Below are positions 1-7,184 of a stretch of DNA of 7,257 bases, piece after piece (positions within the stretch are counted from its first letter, which is position 1; the number at the start of each line of letters is the position of its first letter). Under the pieces are notes generated by a model, which saw nothing but the letters and a program-made list of their open reading frames with translations, ran no database searches and was not told the DNA's origin. Made by a program: the position numbers and the translations under genes. The stretch is from an uncultured Rhodocyclaceae bacterium (GTDB lineage: Bacteria > Pseudomonadota > Gammaproteobacteria > Burkholderiales > Rhodocyclaceae): contig CAIYZZ010000013.1 in NCBI GenBank assembly GCA_903930805.1, forward strand, positions 1 to 7,257, read 5' to 3'.

Positions 1-5
1 CCAAC

Positions 6-11
6 GAGGAG
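6..11 (+). promoter_or_regulatory. Strong ribosome binding site of the ABC binding-protein gene
   Basis: GAGGAG lies seven bases before the ATG at 19, which is near-ideal Shine-Dalgarno spacing and fixes the start. It is one of only two convincing Shine-Dalgarno sequences in the window; the other precedes the gene at 7209. No promoter can be assessed because only 18 bases lie upstream. Confidence 0.85.
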
Positions 12-18
12 ATTCACC

Positions 19-1185
19 ATGAAAAAAATAATACTTGCCACCCTGCTCGCCACTGCCTCACTCACTGCTCAGGCGGCCGATAGCGTCAAGATTGGCTTTC
101 TTTCCACGCTCTCAGGCCCCGCCGCCGGTCTCGGTGTGGACATCCGCGACGGCTTTCAACTGGCGATGAAGCATCTGAACGGCAAGCTCGGCAACCTGCC
201 CGCCGAGGTCATCATCGCCGATGACAAGCAGGATCCGAACGCCGCCAAGCAGGCCGCCGAGCGTTTTCTCAAGAAGGACAAGGTCGATTTCATGACCGGC
301 ATCGTCTTCTCGAACATCATGCTCACCGTCGGCAAGTCGGTCTTTGACAGCCAGACCTTCTACATCTCCCCCAACGCTGGCCCCTCGCAGCTCGCCGGTG
401 AAGAGTGCAACCCCTATTTTTTCAACGTTTCCTGGCAGAACGACAACGTTGCCGAAGCAATGGGTAAATGGGCAAGCGATCAGGGCTTCAAAAAGACCGT
501 CATCTTCGCCCCCAACTATCCGGCCGGCAAGGATGCTGCCAACGGCTTCAAGCGCTACTACAAGGGTAGTGTCGCCGACGAGATGTACACCAAGCTTGGT
601 CAGTTGGACTACGCCGCCGAACTCGCCCAAGCGCGCGCCGCTCAGCCCGACGCCGTATTCTTCTTCTTGCCGGGCGGCATGGGTATCAATTTCATCAAGC
701 AGTTCGTCGCCGCTGGTTTGTCCAAGGACATCCGTCTGATCACCTCAGGTTTCTCAGCCGACGAGGACACCATCAAGGCGGTTGGCACGCCGATGCTCGG
801 ACTGTTCAATTCGAGTCACTGGGCCTACGACCTCGACAACGCCGCCAACAAGAAATTCTCCGCCGCTTTTGAGAAAGAATATGGCCGCCTGCCTTCGCTT
901 TACGCCTCGCAGGGCTACGATGCTGCCATGCTGATGGATTCCGCCGTGCGCCAGACCAAGGGCAAGCTCGACGACAAGGCTGCGGTAAGAAAGGCCCTCG
1001 AAGTCGCCAAGTTCGCCTCAGTGCGCGGCAAGTTCAAGTTCAACACCAACCACTATCCCGTGCAGGACTACTACCTGCGCCTCGTACGTCAGGACGAAAA
1101 GGGCCGCATTACCAACAAGCTGATGGGAACCATCTTCACCGATCACGCCGATGCTTATGTCGGCCAGTGCAAGATGGCAAAGTAA
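19..1185 (+). CDS. ABC transporter periplasmic substrate-binding protein, LivJ/LivK-like
   Basis: This is a complete 388-residue exported solute-binding protein of the type-1 periplasmic fold (branched-chain amino acid / aromatic compound family, Peripla_BP_6 type). It should capture a ligand in the periplasm and deliver it to a Liv-type ABC permease. Residues 1-20 form a signal peptide: MKK, a hydrophobic core, then AQA-A as a probable signal peptidase I site. There is no lipobox cysteine. The mature start, VKIGFLSTLSGPAAGLG, is the family's first beta strand and ligand-binding loop. The repeated alpha/beta pattern continues to the C-terminus. The only two cysteines are C130 (EECNPYFFN) and C384 (GQCKMAK), which could form a disulfide. 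Permease and ATPase genes are not visible and would have to lie to the left. The ligand cannot be read from sequence; an aromatic acid or a branched-chain amino acid are both possible. The TAA stop is the first triplet of a 26-base repeat. Confidence 0.9.
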   Translation: MKKIILATLLATASLTAQAADSVKIGFLSTLSGPAAGLGVDIRDGFQLAMKHLNGKLGNLPAEVIIADDKQDPNAAKQAAERFLKKDKVDFMTGIVFSNIMLTVGKSVFDSQTFYISPNAGPSQLAGEECNPYFFNVSWQNDNVAEAMGKWASDQGFKKTVIFAPNYPAGKDAANGFKRYYKGSVADEMYTKLGQLDYAAELAQARAAQPDAVFFFLPGGMGINFIKQFVAAGLSKDIRLITSGFSADEDTIKAVGTPMLGLFNSSHWAYDLDNAANKKFSAAFEKEYGRLPSLYASQGYDAAMLMDSAVRQTKGKLDDKAAVRKALEVAKFASVRGKFKFNTNHYPVQDYYLRLVRQDEKGRITNKLMGTIFTDHADAYVGQCKMAK

Positions 1186-1208
1186 AAAGTCGGCGCTGGC
1201 GGGACGGC
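1183..1208 (+). repeat. 26-base direct repeat, copy 1
   Basis: The copy starts TAAAAAGTCGGCG and ends GACGGC. It matches 4921-4946 at 24 of 26 positions, differing only at its 14th base (C here, G there) and 20th base (G here, A there). It starts at the stop codon of the binding-protein gene and ends five bases before the recN stop codon, filling most of the 28-base convergent gap. Similarity does not extend outside the 26 bases on either side. Read on the minus strand it is a C-rich run followed by five T residues. I find no stem longer than three base pairs, so it does not look like an ordinary intrinsic terminator. Confidence 0.8.
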
Positions 1209-1213
1209 TGTAC

Positions 1214-2869
1214 TTAGAAGTTCAACATTTCCCGCGCATGTTTGCGGGTGGTTTCGGTAATTTTTACCCCACCCAGCATGCGGGCGACTTCCTCGATGCG
1301 GCCGTTGGCGTCGAGGGGGGTAACGCGGCTCACCGTGCCCGACCCCTGCGTTTCCTTGGCGATCGACCACTGCCAGTCGGCACGTGCCGCAACTTGCGGC
1401 AGGTGGGTAACGCACAGCACCTGCCGCTCCGCACCGAGTTGCTTGAGCATCTGGCCGACGATTTCGGCAACGCGACCGCCGATACCAACATCCACCTCAT
1501 CGAAGATCAGCGTGCCAGCCGCGTGTGACTGGCTGGCGATCACTTGCAGGGCGAGGCCAATGCGCGAGAGTTCGCCGCCCGAGGCAACCTTGGCCATTGG
1601 TCGTAGCGGCTGGCCGGTATTGGCCGTGACCAGGAATTCGACAGATTCAAGCCCGTAGGATACCCCTTCAGCAAGCGGCGTCAGCGCCACTTCAAAGCAT
1701 CCGCCGACCATCGCCAGTTCCTGCATGGCAGCGCTGACTGCTGCGGTCAAAGCCTGGGCGGCACGCATGCGCTCCTTGCTCAGGCGTTCCGCCACCTTGC
1801 GGTAGGCCGCCTCGCTCTGGCGTTCGCATGCGGCGAGGGCTTCGGGATCGGCAGCCAGCGTCAGTTCGGCCAGGCGGGCTACCAGGCGGGCGAGAACATC
1901 GGGTAATTCTTCGGCGGTAGTACGATGTTTGCGCGCCATCTGGGTGACGGCATCGATACGGGCATCGAGTTCGCTCAAACGCGCAGGGTCAAGATCAAGC
2001 CGGTCGCGGTAACGCCGTAACGCCAGCGCCGCTTCTTCCAGTTGGATCAAGGCACTCTCGAACAGTTGGGCGGCATCGCCAATAGCCGCATCATAGGTGG
2101 TGAGTTCGGTCAGTCGCCCGCTCGCGTGTTGCAAGGCCTCAAGCGCTGCAGCATCGCCATCGTCGAGCACGGCCAGCGCGGCATCGCTGGCTTCTAGCAG
2201 GCTGGCCGCATGGGCCAAACGACGTTGTTCGTGCTCGATCTCTTGCCATTGCTGCGGTTCGAAAGCCAGTACAGAAAGTTCCTTGACCTGCCATTCGATC
2301 AACTCACGTTCGCGTGCCGTGGCCGCTACATCCTGCTCTGCGGCCTGGCGCGCCTCGCGCAGCTTTTTCCAGGCGGCATACAGATCGCCCACCTCACGCA
2401 CCAGCGCACCGACATGTGCGCCTGCATACTCGTCGAGCAGCGCACGCTGGGCATCGGTACGCAACAACGAGTGGTGGGCATTCTGGCCATGGATGTCGGC
2501 AAGAAAGTCGGCCGCTTCGCGCAACTGGCCAAGCGTTGCCGCCGCACCGTTCAGGTAAGCGCGCGAACGACCACCGGCATCGACGACACGCCGCAGAATG
2601 CAGGTGTCCGTATCGAAATCGTTGGCTGCCAGCCAGTCGGCCAGCGCAGAACCGGGAGCAACTTCGAACTCAGCCGATACCTCGGCCTTTTCGCTGCCGG
2701 TCCGCACCACCGTCGCATCGGCACGTTCGCCCAGCGCCAGCGACAGGGCATCGACGAGGATGGATTTTCCCGCGCCGGTTTCGCCAGTCAAAGCACCAAA
2801 ACCGGCGGAAAATTCTAGGTCGAGCCGGTCGACAATGACAAAATCACGGATGACAAGGCGCAGCAACAT
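1214..2869 (-). CDS. recN: DNA repair ATPase RecN
   Basis: RecN is a cytoplasmic SMC-like ATPase that acts early in recombinational repair of double-strand breaks. The product is 551 residues, the normal length for the family. It has the N-terminal ATPase half with Walker A GETGAGKS at residues 29-36. A long Ala/Glu/Arg-rich region (about 150-390) follows, expected to form the coiled-coil arm. The C-terminal half carries the ABC signature SGGELS at 430-435 and Walker B LIFDEVD with D457 and E458, then VTHLPQVAA. The ATG at 2869 gives the canonical MLLRLVIRDFVIVD start. It lies two bases after the nadK stop, and no good Shine-Dalgarno precedes it, so translation probably depends on ribosomes finishing nadK. 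In enterobacteria recN is SOS-controlled. Here it is the last gene of a three-gene unit with no gap for its own promoter, although one inside nadK cannot be excluded. It is convergent with the upstream binding-protein gene. Confidence 0.96.
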   Translation of the reverse strand: MLLRLVIRDFVIVDRLDLEFSAGFGALTGETGAGKSILVDALSLALGERADATVVRTGSEKAEVSAEFEVAPGSALADWLAANDFDTDTCILRRVVDAGGRSRAYLNGAAATLGQLREAADFLADIHGQNAHHSLLRTDAQRALLDEYAGAHVGALVREVGDLYAAWKKLREARQAAEQDVAATARERELIEWQVKELSVLAFEPQQWQEIEHEQRRLAHAASLLEASDAALAVLDDGDAAALEALQHASGRLTELTTYDAAIGDAAQLFESALIQLEEAALALRRYRDRLDLDPARLSELDARIDAVTQMARKHRTTAEELPDVLARLVARLAELTLAADPEALAACERQSEAAYRKVAERLSKERMRAAQALTAAVSAAMQELAMVGGCFEVALTPLAEGVSYGLESVEFLVTANTGQPLRPMAKVASGGELSRIGLALQVIASQSHAAGTLIFDEVDVGIGGRVAEIVGQMLKQLGAERQVLCVTHLPQVAARADWQWSIAKETQGSGTVSRVTPLDANGRIEEVARMLGGVKITETTRKHAREMLNF

Positions 2870-2871
2870 GA

Positions 2872-3750
2872 TCAGTGGCGCGGTGCGGAGCTCCAGTGCA
2901 GCTTCTCGCGCAGCATGGCGAAATAGCTGTAGCCGGGCGGGTGCAGGAGGGTGACGGCATGCGCCGAACGGGCAATGCGCACAGTATCGCCCGCCTGGGC
3001 GTCGAAATGGCTCTGGCCGTCGAAATGCACGCTGGCATCATGCGGCGTGATGAGCATCAAATCGACACGGCTATTGTCGGAAATCGTGATAGGCCGATAG
3101 GTCAGCGCATGCGGGCACAGCGGCACGAGCGCGATGCCCGGCACCGCCGGATGCAGAATGGGGCCGTTGGCCGAGAGCGCATACGCAGTCGAGCCAGTAG
3201 GCGTGGCGACGATCATGCCGTCGGCGCGCAGCACATAGAGAAATTCGCCATCAACACGCACTTCAATTTCGATTAGGCGCCCCATGTCGCCCTTGTTGAC
3301 GACGACGTCGTTGAGCGCGAAAGTCTGGAACACTTCCTGCCCACCGCGCCACACCTGCGCATCGAGAAGCAGGCGCCGATCCTCGGTGAATTCGCCGGCC
3401 AGCAGGCGATCGATCGCCGTCAGCATGTCGGCGCGGGCGATGTCGGTCATGAAACCCAGGCGCCCCTGGTTGATGCCGACGAGTGGCACATCATGTTCGG
3501 CCAAGCGCCGGGCGGCGCTAAGCAAGGTGCCGTCACCGCCAATGACGATGGCGACATCGGAAAACTCGGCAATTTTCTCGAAACTTGCGGCAGCTTCGGG
3601 CACGCCAAGCGCTATAGCGGTTTCGGCTTTGACCCAGACCGTCAGTTGCCCGTCATTGATATTACGTAGGTGGTCCAGCAACGTCAGCAAGGCATCGGCG
3701 ACAGCGGGACTGGCGTCCTTGCCGATCAGGGCGATGGTGTGGATTTTCAT
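2872..3750 (-). CDS. nadK: NAD kinase (ATP/polyphosphate-dependent)
   Basis: NAD kinase phosphorylates NAD to NADP in the cytoplasm and is the only known route to NADP in most bacteria, so the gene is usually essential. The product is 292 residues, typical for proteobacteria. Diagnostic motifs are GGDGT at residues 71-75 (nucleotide-binding and catalytic loop), GINQGRLGFM at 92-101, LNDVVV at 146-151 and DGMIVATPTGSTAY at 177-190. The frame stays open to 4053, but the start chosen is ATG at 3750. It gives the usual MKIHTIALIGK beginning, and the extra upstream 101 residues are low-complexity Arg/Pro/Cys-rich sequence lying inside the methyltransferase gene. The ATG overlaps the methyltransferase stop as ATGA (3750-3747), and there is no clear Shine-Dalgarno. 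This suggests translational coupling. recN follows after two bases. Confidence 0.96.
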   Translation of the reverse strand: MKIHTIALIGKDASPAVADALLTLLDHLRNINDGQLTVWVKAETAIALGVPEAAASFEKIAEFSDVAIVIGGDGTLLSAARRLAEHDVPLVGINQGRLGFMTDIARADMLTAIDRLLAGEFTEDRRLLLDAQVWRGGQEVFQTFALNDVVVNKGDMGRLIEIEVRVDGEFLYVLRADGMIVATPTGSTAYALSANGPILHPAVPGIALVPLCPHALTYRPITISDNSRVDLMLITPHDASVHFDGQSHFDAQAGDTVRIARSAHAVTLLHPPGYSYFAMLREKLHWSSAPRH

Positions 3751-4907
3751 GTTTTGCGCACCGGTTTGAAAAGTTTCTCGAAGGCAGGCGGCAACAGGCA
3801 GTTTTGCAGTGTGCGCTGGGTGAACAGGTGGCGGCCGTCGCAGACAAAGCCGAGCTCTTCCCAATCCACCGCATCGTTGAGCATGTCGGTGACCAGAGGC
3901 AAATCCATGCCCGACACTTTGGGGAACAGCGCCAGTACCGCACCGTCGTAATTGGGACAGTCGTGAAGAAAGAAAGGGCGGGGCCGGCGAGTCTTGCAAT
4001 TCACATAGATACGCGGCGCGGCGGACACATGGTGCAGCCGTCCCCAGTGCCACCAGTTCGATTCATCAAAGGGACGTACGCGCCGCGCCAGCAATTTTTC
4101 CTTGTGCGCTTCGAGCTGCGGGTGAGGCTGACCAAAGATCATGCGCCGCGTCAGTCCGTCATCCACCGTTTTCGAGCAGACGAATTCGGCGTTGCCTTGC
4201 GGGTGCTCGAAAACCTCGTCGGCTCCTGAAACCGCACCCACCTTGACGTCGAACAATTCTGACAAAGACAATCGATAGTTGCCGCGCAGGAACATCAACT
4301 GCCCATCGACCAGCGAAAAATGCCGGCCGTCATTAAGACGCCGGGTGTGGCGGCCGCGTTCGAAACGGAAGATGGCGCAATTCGGGTTGTGCGAACCGAA
4401 GATGCGCGCATCGCCGGTTTCGATGAAGTCGGTAATGTCGCCTTCTTCAAACAAAAAAGAATTCAACTTGCGCGCAGCAGTCAGCTTGGTAAATTCACGT
4501 GGCACGATAAAAACCAGTTCGCCGCCGCGTCGCAGGTGGCGCACGGCTTTTTCGATGAAGTAAAGACATAGGTTGCTGCGACCATCAAACAACGTGCTGT
4601 CGAGTCGCGCCAGCGTTTCTGGCGGAATATCCTGCTGGCGCACGTATGGCGGGTTGCCGATCACCGTATCAAATTTTTCAGTCAGCGGCAGGGAAAAGAA
4701 GTCCATCACCCGCGCACCTTCCGGCGCGACAGCAGGGTCGATCTCGATGGCTTCGCAGCCGTTGATACGGCGACTGAAGGCACCATCACCGGCTGCTGGA
4801 TCAAGGCTGCGTCCGCGCCGCTGGCGCAGCTCGAGCATGCGCTCGACGACTGCGTCGGGGGTAAACACCTGGCCCAGGGCATGGACGTTCAGTTTGCGGG
4901 AATTCAT
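3747..4907 (-). CDS. Solitary adenine-specific DNA methyltransferase (gamma-class, Eco57I/TaqI-like N6-MTase)
   Basis: This is a 386-residue class I SAM-dependent methyltransferase that most likely makes N6-methyladenine in DNA. The motifs run in the order expected of gamma-class amino-methyltransferases. Motif X is GQVFTP (residues 12-17). Motif I is DPAAGDGAF (36-44), the SAM-binding loop. Motif II acidic residues are E55 and D57 in IEIDP. The catalytic motif IV is NPPY (85-88). The remaining 250 or so residues would hold target recognition; they include a WWHWGRLHH stretch and end in KLFKPVRKT. PrmC/HemK-type enzymes also have NPPY, but the FTP motif and long C-terminal part favour DNA as substrate. 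No endonuclease or specificity subunit lies within the window. It is the first gene of the unit with nadK and recN. The ATG at 4907 places motif X where it belongs, but no good Shine-Dalgarno is visible. The recognition sequence cannot be predicted. By eye, part of the gene around 4440-4520 is more A/T-rich than its neighbours, a weak hint of foreign origin. Confidence 0.85.
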   Translation of the reverse strand: MNSRKLNVHALGQVFTPDAVVERMLELRQRRGRSLDPAAGDGAFSRRINGCEAIEIDPAVAPEGARVMDFFSLPLTEKFDTVIGNPPYVRQQDIPPETLARLDSTLFDGRSNLCLYFIEKAVRHLRRGGELVFIVPREFTKLTAARKLNSFLFEEGDITDFIETGDARIFGSHNPNCAIFRFERGRHTRRLNDGRHFSLVDGQLMFLRGNYRLSLSELFDVKVGAVSGADEVFEHPQGNAEFVCSKTVDDGLTRRMIFGQPHPQLEAHKEKLLARRVRPFDESNWWHWGRLHHVSAAPRIYVNCKTRRPRPFFLHDCPNYDGAVLALFPKVSGMDLPLVTDMLNDAVDWEELGFVCDGRHLFTQRTLQNCLLPPAFEKLFKPVRKT

Positions 4908-4920
4908 TGACTCATGCGGC

Positions 4921-4946
4921 TAAAAAGTCGGCGGTGGCGAGACGGC
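4921..4946 (+). repeat. 26-base direct repeat, copy 2
   Basis: This is the second copy of the repeat at 1183-1208, in the same orientation and 24/26 identical. It sits 13 bases upstream of the methyltransferase start codon, so it would lie in the 5' leader or promoter of that unit. The two copies therefore lie just outside the two ends of the methyltransferase-nadK-recN block, about 3.7 kb apart. Confidence 0.8.
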
Positions 4947-4985
4947 AAAAGATCGCGAAGAATGAATTTAACCACGAAGGCACCC

Positions 4986-5014
4986 CGTAATCCGGCCCTC
5001 CGGTTCGTTACAAT
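4986..5014 (+). promoter_or_regulatory. Probable hrcA promoter with -10 almost on the start codon
   Basis: TACAAT at 5009-5014 matches the sigma-70 -10 consensus at five of six positions. The hexamer 17 bases upstream, CGTAAT (4986-4991), is a poor -35. The -10 ends eight bases before the hrcA ATG at 5023, so transcription would begin at about 5020-5023. The mRNA would then have essentially no leader. No Shine-Dalgarno precedes the ATG, which agrees with this reading. Confidence 0.5.
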
Positions 5015-5022
5015 CCACTCCC

Positions 5023-6042
5023 ATGCTAGACCCGCGCGCCCAAACCCTGCTCAAGACCCTGATCGAACGCTATATCGTTGAAGGTCAGCCGGTCGGTTCG
5101 CGCACGCTGTCGAAATATTCCGGCTTGGAACTCTCGCCAGCCACCATTCGCAACGTGATGGCCGACCTTGAGGAGATGGGCTTTATTACCAGCCCACACA
5201 CCTCTGCCGGCCGCATCCCCACACCGCTGGGTTATCGTCTGTTCGTCGATACCCTGCTCACCGTGCGGCCCCTCGACCCACAACATGTTTCCGAAATCAG
5301 GGGCGCATTGCATCCCGACGTGCCACAACGCATCTTGAGCCAAGCCTCCCAGTTGATCTCGGAACTCACTCACTTTGCCGGCGTCGTCATCGCTCCGCAC
5401 CGTCAGGCACCGCGCATTCGCCAGATCGAATTTCTCAGTCTCACCGAAACACGCATCCTGCTCATCATCGTCACCGCCGAAGGCGAGGTGCAAAACCGCA
5501 TCCTGCTCACCCAGCGACCCTACAAACCCAGCGAGCTGGTTGAAGCCGCCAACTACCTGACGCAAAACTTCGCTGGCCTTGACTTCCTGCAGATCCACCG
5601 CCGCTTGCAGGAGGAACTGCAACGCCTGCGCAGCGACATGACCGAACTGATGAGTGCCGCTGTCGATGCCGGTGCCGAAGCCACGACTGAAACCGCCACG
5701 CAATATCTCATCTCGGGTGAACGCAACCTGCTCAACGTCGAAGAGCTGTCGACCAACATGGGACGTCTGCGGCGGTTGTTCGACCTGTTCGAGCAACGCA
5801 CCGGACTGATGCAGTTGCTCGACCTGTCTAACCACGCCGAGGGCGTGCATGTCTTCATTGGTGGCGAATCCGGCATCGCGCCACTTGACGAATGCAGCGT
5901 GGTCGCCGCGCCCTACGAGGTCGATGGCCAAGTCGTCGGCACCATTGGCGTCATCGGCCCGACGCGCATGGCTTATGAGCGCGTTATCCCGATCGTCGAC
6001 ATCAGTGCCCGTCTGCTGTCTTCAGCCCTCAGTCCGAACTAA
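5023..6042 (+). CDS. hrcA: Heat-inducible transcription repressor HrcA
   Basis: HrcA represses chaperone genes (groESL, and in some bacteria dnaK) by binding CIRCE operators, and needs GroEL to stay active. The product is 339 residues, the usual length. The N-terminal winged helix is well conserved: [18 protein letters not shown] at the start, PVGSRTL at 23-29, the recognition helix region [16 protein letters not shown] at 38-53, and the wing HTSAGRIPT at 59-67. A GAF-like middle domain and the C-terminal [18 protein letters not shown] follow. The start is the family's standard one. No CIRCE is visible in front of the gene, so autoregulation through CIRCE is not supported here; its targets are presumably elsewhere on the chromosome. 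hemH begins three bases after the stop. Divergent transcription from the nadK unit matches the arrangement I recall for betaproteobacteria. Confidence 0.97.
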   Translation: MLDPRAQTLLKTLIERYIVEGQPVGSRTLSKYSGLELSPATIRNVMADLEEMGFITSPHTSAGRIPTPLGYRLFVDTLLTVRPLDPQHVSEIRGALHPDVPQRILSQASQLISELTHFAGVVIAPHRQAPRIRQIEFLSLTETRILLIIVTAEGEVQNRILLTQRPYKPSELVEAANYLTQNFAGLDFLQIHRRLQEELQRLRSDMTELMSAAVDAGAEATTETATQYLISGERNLLNVEELSTNMGRLRRLFDLFEQRTGLMQLLDLSNHAEGVHVFIGGESGIAPLDECSVVAAPYEVDGQVVGTIGVIGPTRMAYERVIPIVDISARLLSSALSPN

Positions 6043-6045
6043 AAC

Positions 6046-7158
6046 ATGTCCCGCTACCTTCCCGAACCTGCCCACACCCATGGCAGCCCGCGCCTCACCG
6101 GCGTGTTACTCGTCAACCTCGGCACCCCGGCCGCGCCCACAGCTGCGGCTTTGCGGCGCTACCTCAAACAGTTCCTCTGGGACCCGCGCGTGGTGGAAAT
6201 TCCGCGCCTGCTCTGGTGGCTCATCCTCAACCTCATCATCCTCAACTTCCGGCCGAAAAAGTCTGCGGCAAAATACGCCTCAGTCTGGATGCCGGAGGGC
6301 TCGCCGCTGCGCGTCTATACCGAACGTCAGACCAAGTTGCTCAAGGGCCGCCTGGGCGCCAAGACGGGAATCCTGGTCGACTATGCGATGCGCTACGGCG
6401 AACCCTCGATCGCCGCCACGCTCGACCGCATGAAGGCGGCCGGCGCCAATCGCATCCTCGTCATGCCGCTTTACCCTCAGTATGCCGCCAGTACTACCGC
6501 CAGCGTCTATGACGACGTGGCCGACTGGGTGAAGCGCACGCGCCACCTGCCCGCCCTGCGCTTCGTACGCAACTATCACGACGATCCGCGCTATATCGCC
6601 GCACTCGCCGCGAGTGTGCTCGAACACTGGGAAAAAACGGGGCGCGGCCCTGCCACTCCAAACTACCGCATGGTGATAAGTTTCCACGGTCTGCCGCGGC
6701 GCAGCCTCGACCTGGGCGACCCGTATTTCTGTGAGTGCCAGAAAACCGGTCGTCTGCTCGCCGAGGCACTCGGACTCGATGCCAGCCAGCACCTCGTCAC
6801 CTTCCAGTCGCGCTTTGGCAAGGCCGAATGGTTACAGCCCTACACCCAGAAGACGCTGGAAAACCTGGCGCGCGAGGGCGTCAAGCGCGTGGATGTCATC
6901 TGCCCAGGCTTCGCCGCCGATTGCCTGGAAACGCTGGAAGAGATTGCCATGGAGTGCAAGACGGCCTTTCTATCGCAAGGGGGCAGCGAGTTTCATTACA
7001 TCCCCTGCCTCAATGACCGCGATGACGGCATCGCCATGCTGGCTGGGGTAGTCACGGATCACCTCGGCCACTGGCTTGAAGCGCAACCAGGTGACCCGCA
7101 AACGGTCGAACGCGCACGCGCACTCGGCGCTGCCGATGGAGACAAGTTCAACGGTTGA
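6046..7158 (+). CDS. hemH: Ferrochelatase (protohaem ferro-lyase)
   Basis: Ferrochelatase inserts ferrous iron into protoporphyrin IX, the last step of protohaem synthesis, in the cytoplasm or at the membrane face. The product is 370 residues, in the family's range. Visible motifs are [10 protein letters not shown] (19-28), [11 protein letters not shown] (141-151) and SFHGLP containing the conserved metal-site histidine H214. [18 protein letters not shown] and [14 protein letters not shown] follow, the last with the conserved acidic residue E295. A hydrophobic stretch [14 protein letters not shown] (55-68) fits the membrane-contacting lip seen in this family rather than a transmembrane helix. 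The gene starts three bases after hrcA with no Shine-Dalgarno, so it is probably co-transcribed and translationally coupled to hrcA. That puts haem synthesis under whatever controls hrcA. Confidence 0.97.
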   Translation: MSRYLPEPAHTHGSPRLTGVLLVNLGTPAAPTAAALRRYLKQFLWDPRVVEIPRLLWWLILNLIILNFRPKKSAAKYASVWMPEGSPLRVYTERQTKLLKGRLGAKTGILVDYAMRYGEPSIAATLDRMKAAGANRILVMPLYPQYAASTTASVYDDVADWVKRTRHLPALRFVRNYHDDPRYIAALAASVLEHWEKTGRGPATPNYRMVISFHGLPRRSLDLGDPYFCECQKTGRLLAEALGLDASQHLVTFQSRFGKAEWLQPYTQKTLENLAREGVKRVDVICPGFAADCLETLEEIAMECKTAFLSQGGSEFHYIPCLNDRDDGIAMLAGVVTDHLGHWLEAQPGDPQTVERARALGAADGDKFNG

Positions 7159-7184
7159 AATATTTGGCGCGGGACGCATATCAG
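7155..7184 (+). promoter_or_regulatory. Possible promoter for the gene at 7209
   Basis: TTGAAA (7155-7160, five of six matches to the -35 consensus, overlapping the hemH stop codon) is followed after 18 bases by TATCAG (7179-7184, four of six matches to the -10 consensus). The -10 candidate is also the left arm of the inverted repeat at 7179-7196. Read-through from hrcA-hemH is the alternative source of transcript. Confidence 0.3.

Larger units (their letters stand above)
4908..5022. other. Divergent intergenic region between the methyltransferase and hrcA
   Basis: These 115 bases separate the minus-strand methyltransferase-nadK-recN unit from the plus-strand hrcA-hemH unit and should hold promoters for both. 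They contain direct repeat copy 2 (4921-4946), a locally A/T-rich stretch around 4946-4972, the phrase ttaaccacgaaggcacc (4969-4985) and a -10-like TACAAT before hrcA. On the minus strand TTAAAT (4971-4966) could serve as a -10 for the methyltransferase unit, but no convincing -35 accompanies it. I see no CIRCE element (TTAGCACTC-N9-GAGTGCTAA). Confidence 0.7.

Noticed and set aside
1183..1208. Repeat copy 1 as a rho-independent terminator of recN
   Set aside because: The minus strand does show a C-rich run then TTTTT, but no stem longer than three base pairs can be drawn. The other copy lies at the 5' end of the same unit, which does not suit a terminator.
1231..1248. CCCGC-N8-GCGGG hairpin as terminator for the binding-protein gene
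   Set aside because: It lies inside the recN 3' coding sequence. The stem is five to six base pairs and the nearest plus-strand T run is over ten bases away, so termination is not supported.
2210..2818. 202-residue plus-strand open frame inside recN
   Set aside because: It is antisense to intact recN, shows no family features and has no ribosome binding site, so it is a codon-bias shadow.
2872..4053. Extended NAD kinase reading frame (393 residues)
   Set aside because: The extra 101 residues are out-of-frame reading of the methyltransferase gene and are Arg/Pro/Cys-rich. The canonical NadK start is the ATG at 3750.
4963..4991. Sigma-32 (heat-shock) promoter before hrcA
   Set aside because: CCCCGTAAT loosely recalls the sigma-32 -10, but the only upstream TGAA is at the wrong distance and the -35 match is poor.
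5026..5931. 301-residue open frame antisense to hrcA
   Set aside because: It is a shadow frame created by GC-rich codon use. It has no recognisable motif and no start signal, and hrcA on the other strand is unambiguous.
6601..6616. GCACTCG-CCG-CGAGTG, reminiscent of a CIRCE operator
   Set aside because: It lies inside hemH coding sequence. The arms are separated by 3 bases rather than 9 and the TTA/TAA ends are missing; it encodes ordinary AALAASV residues.
6280..6792. 170-residue open frame antisense to hemH
   Set aside because: It lies wholly within conserved hemH, and its translation shows no recognisable domain.
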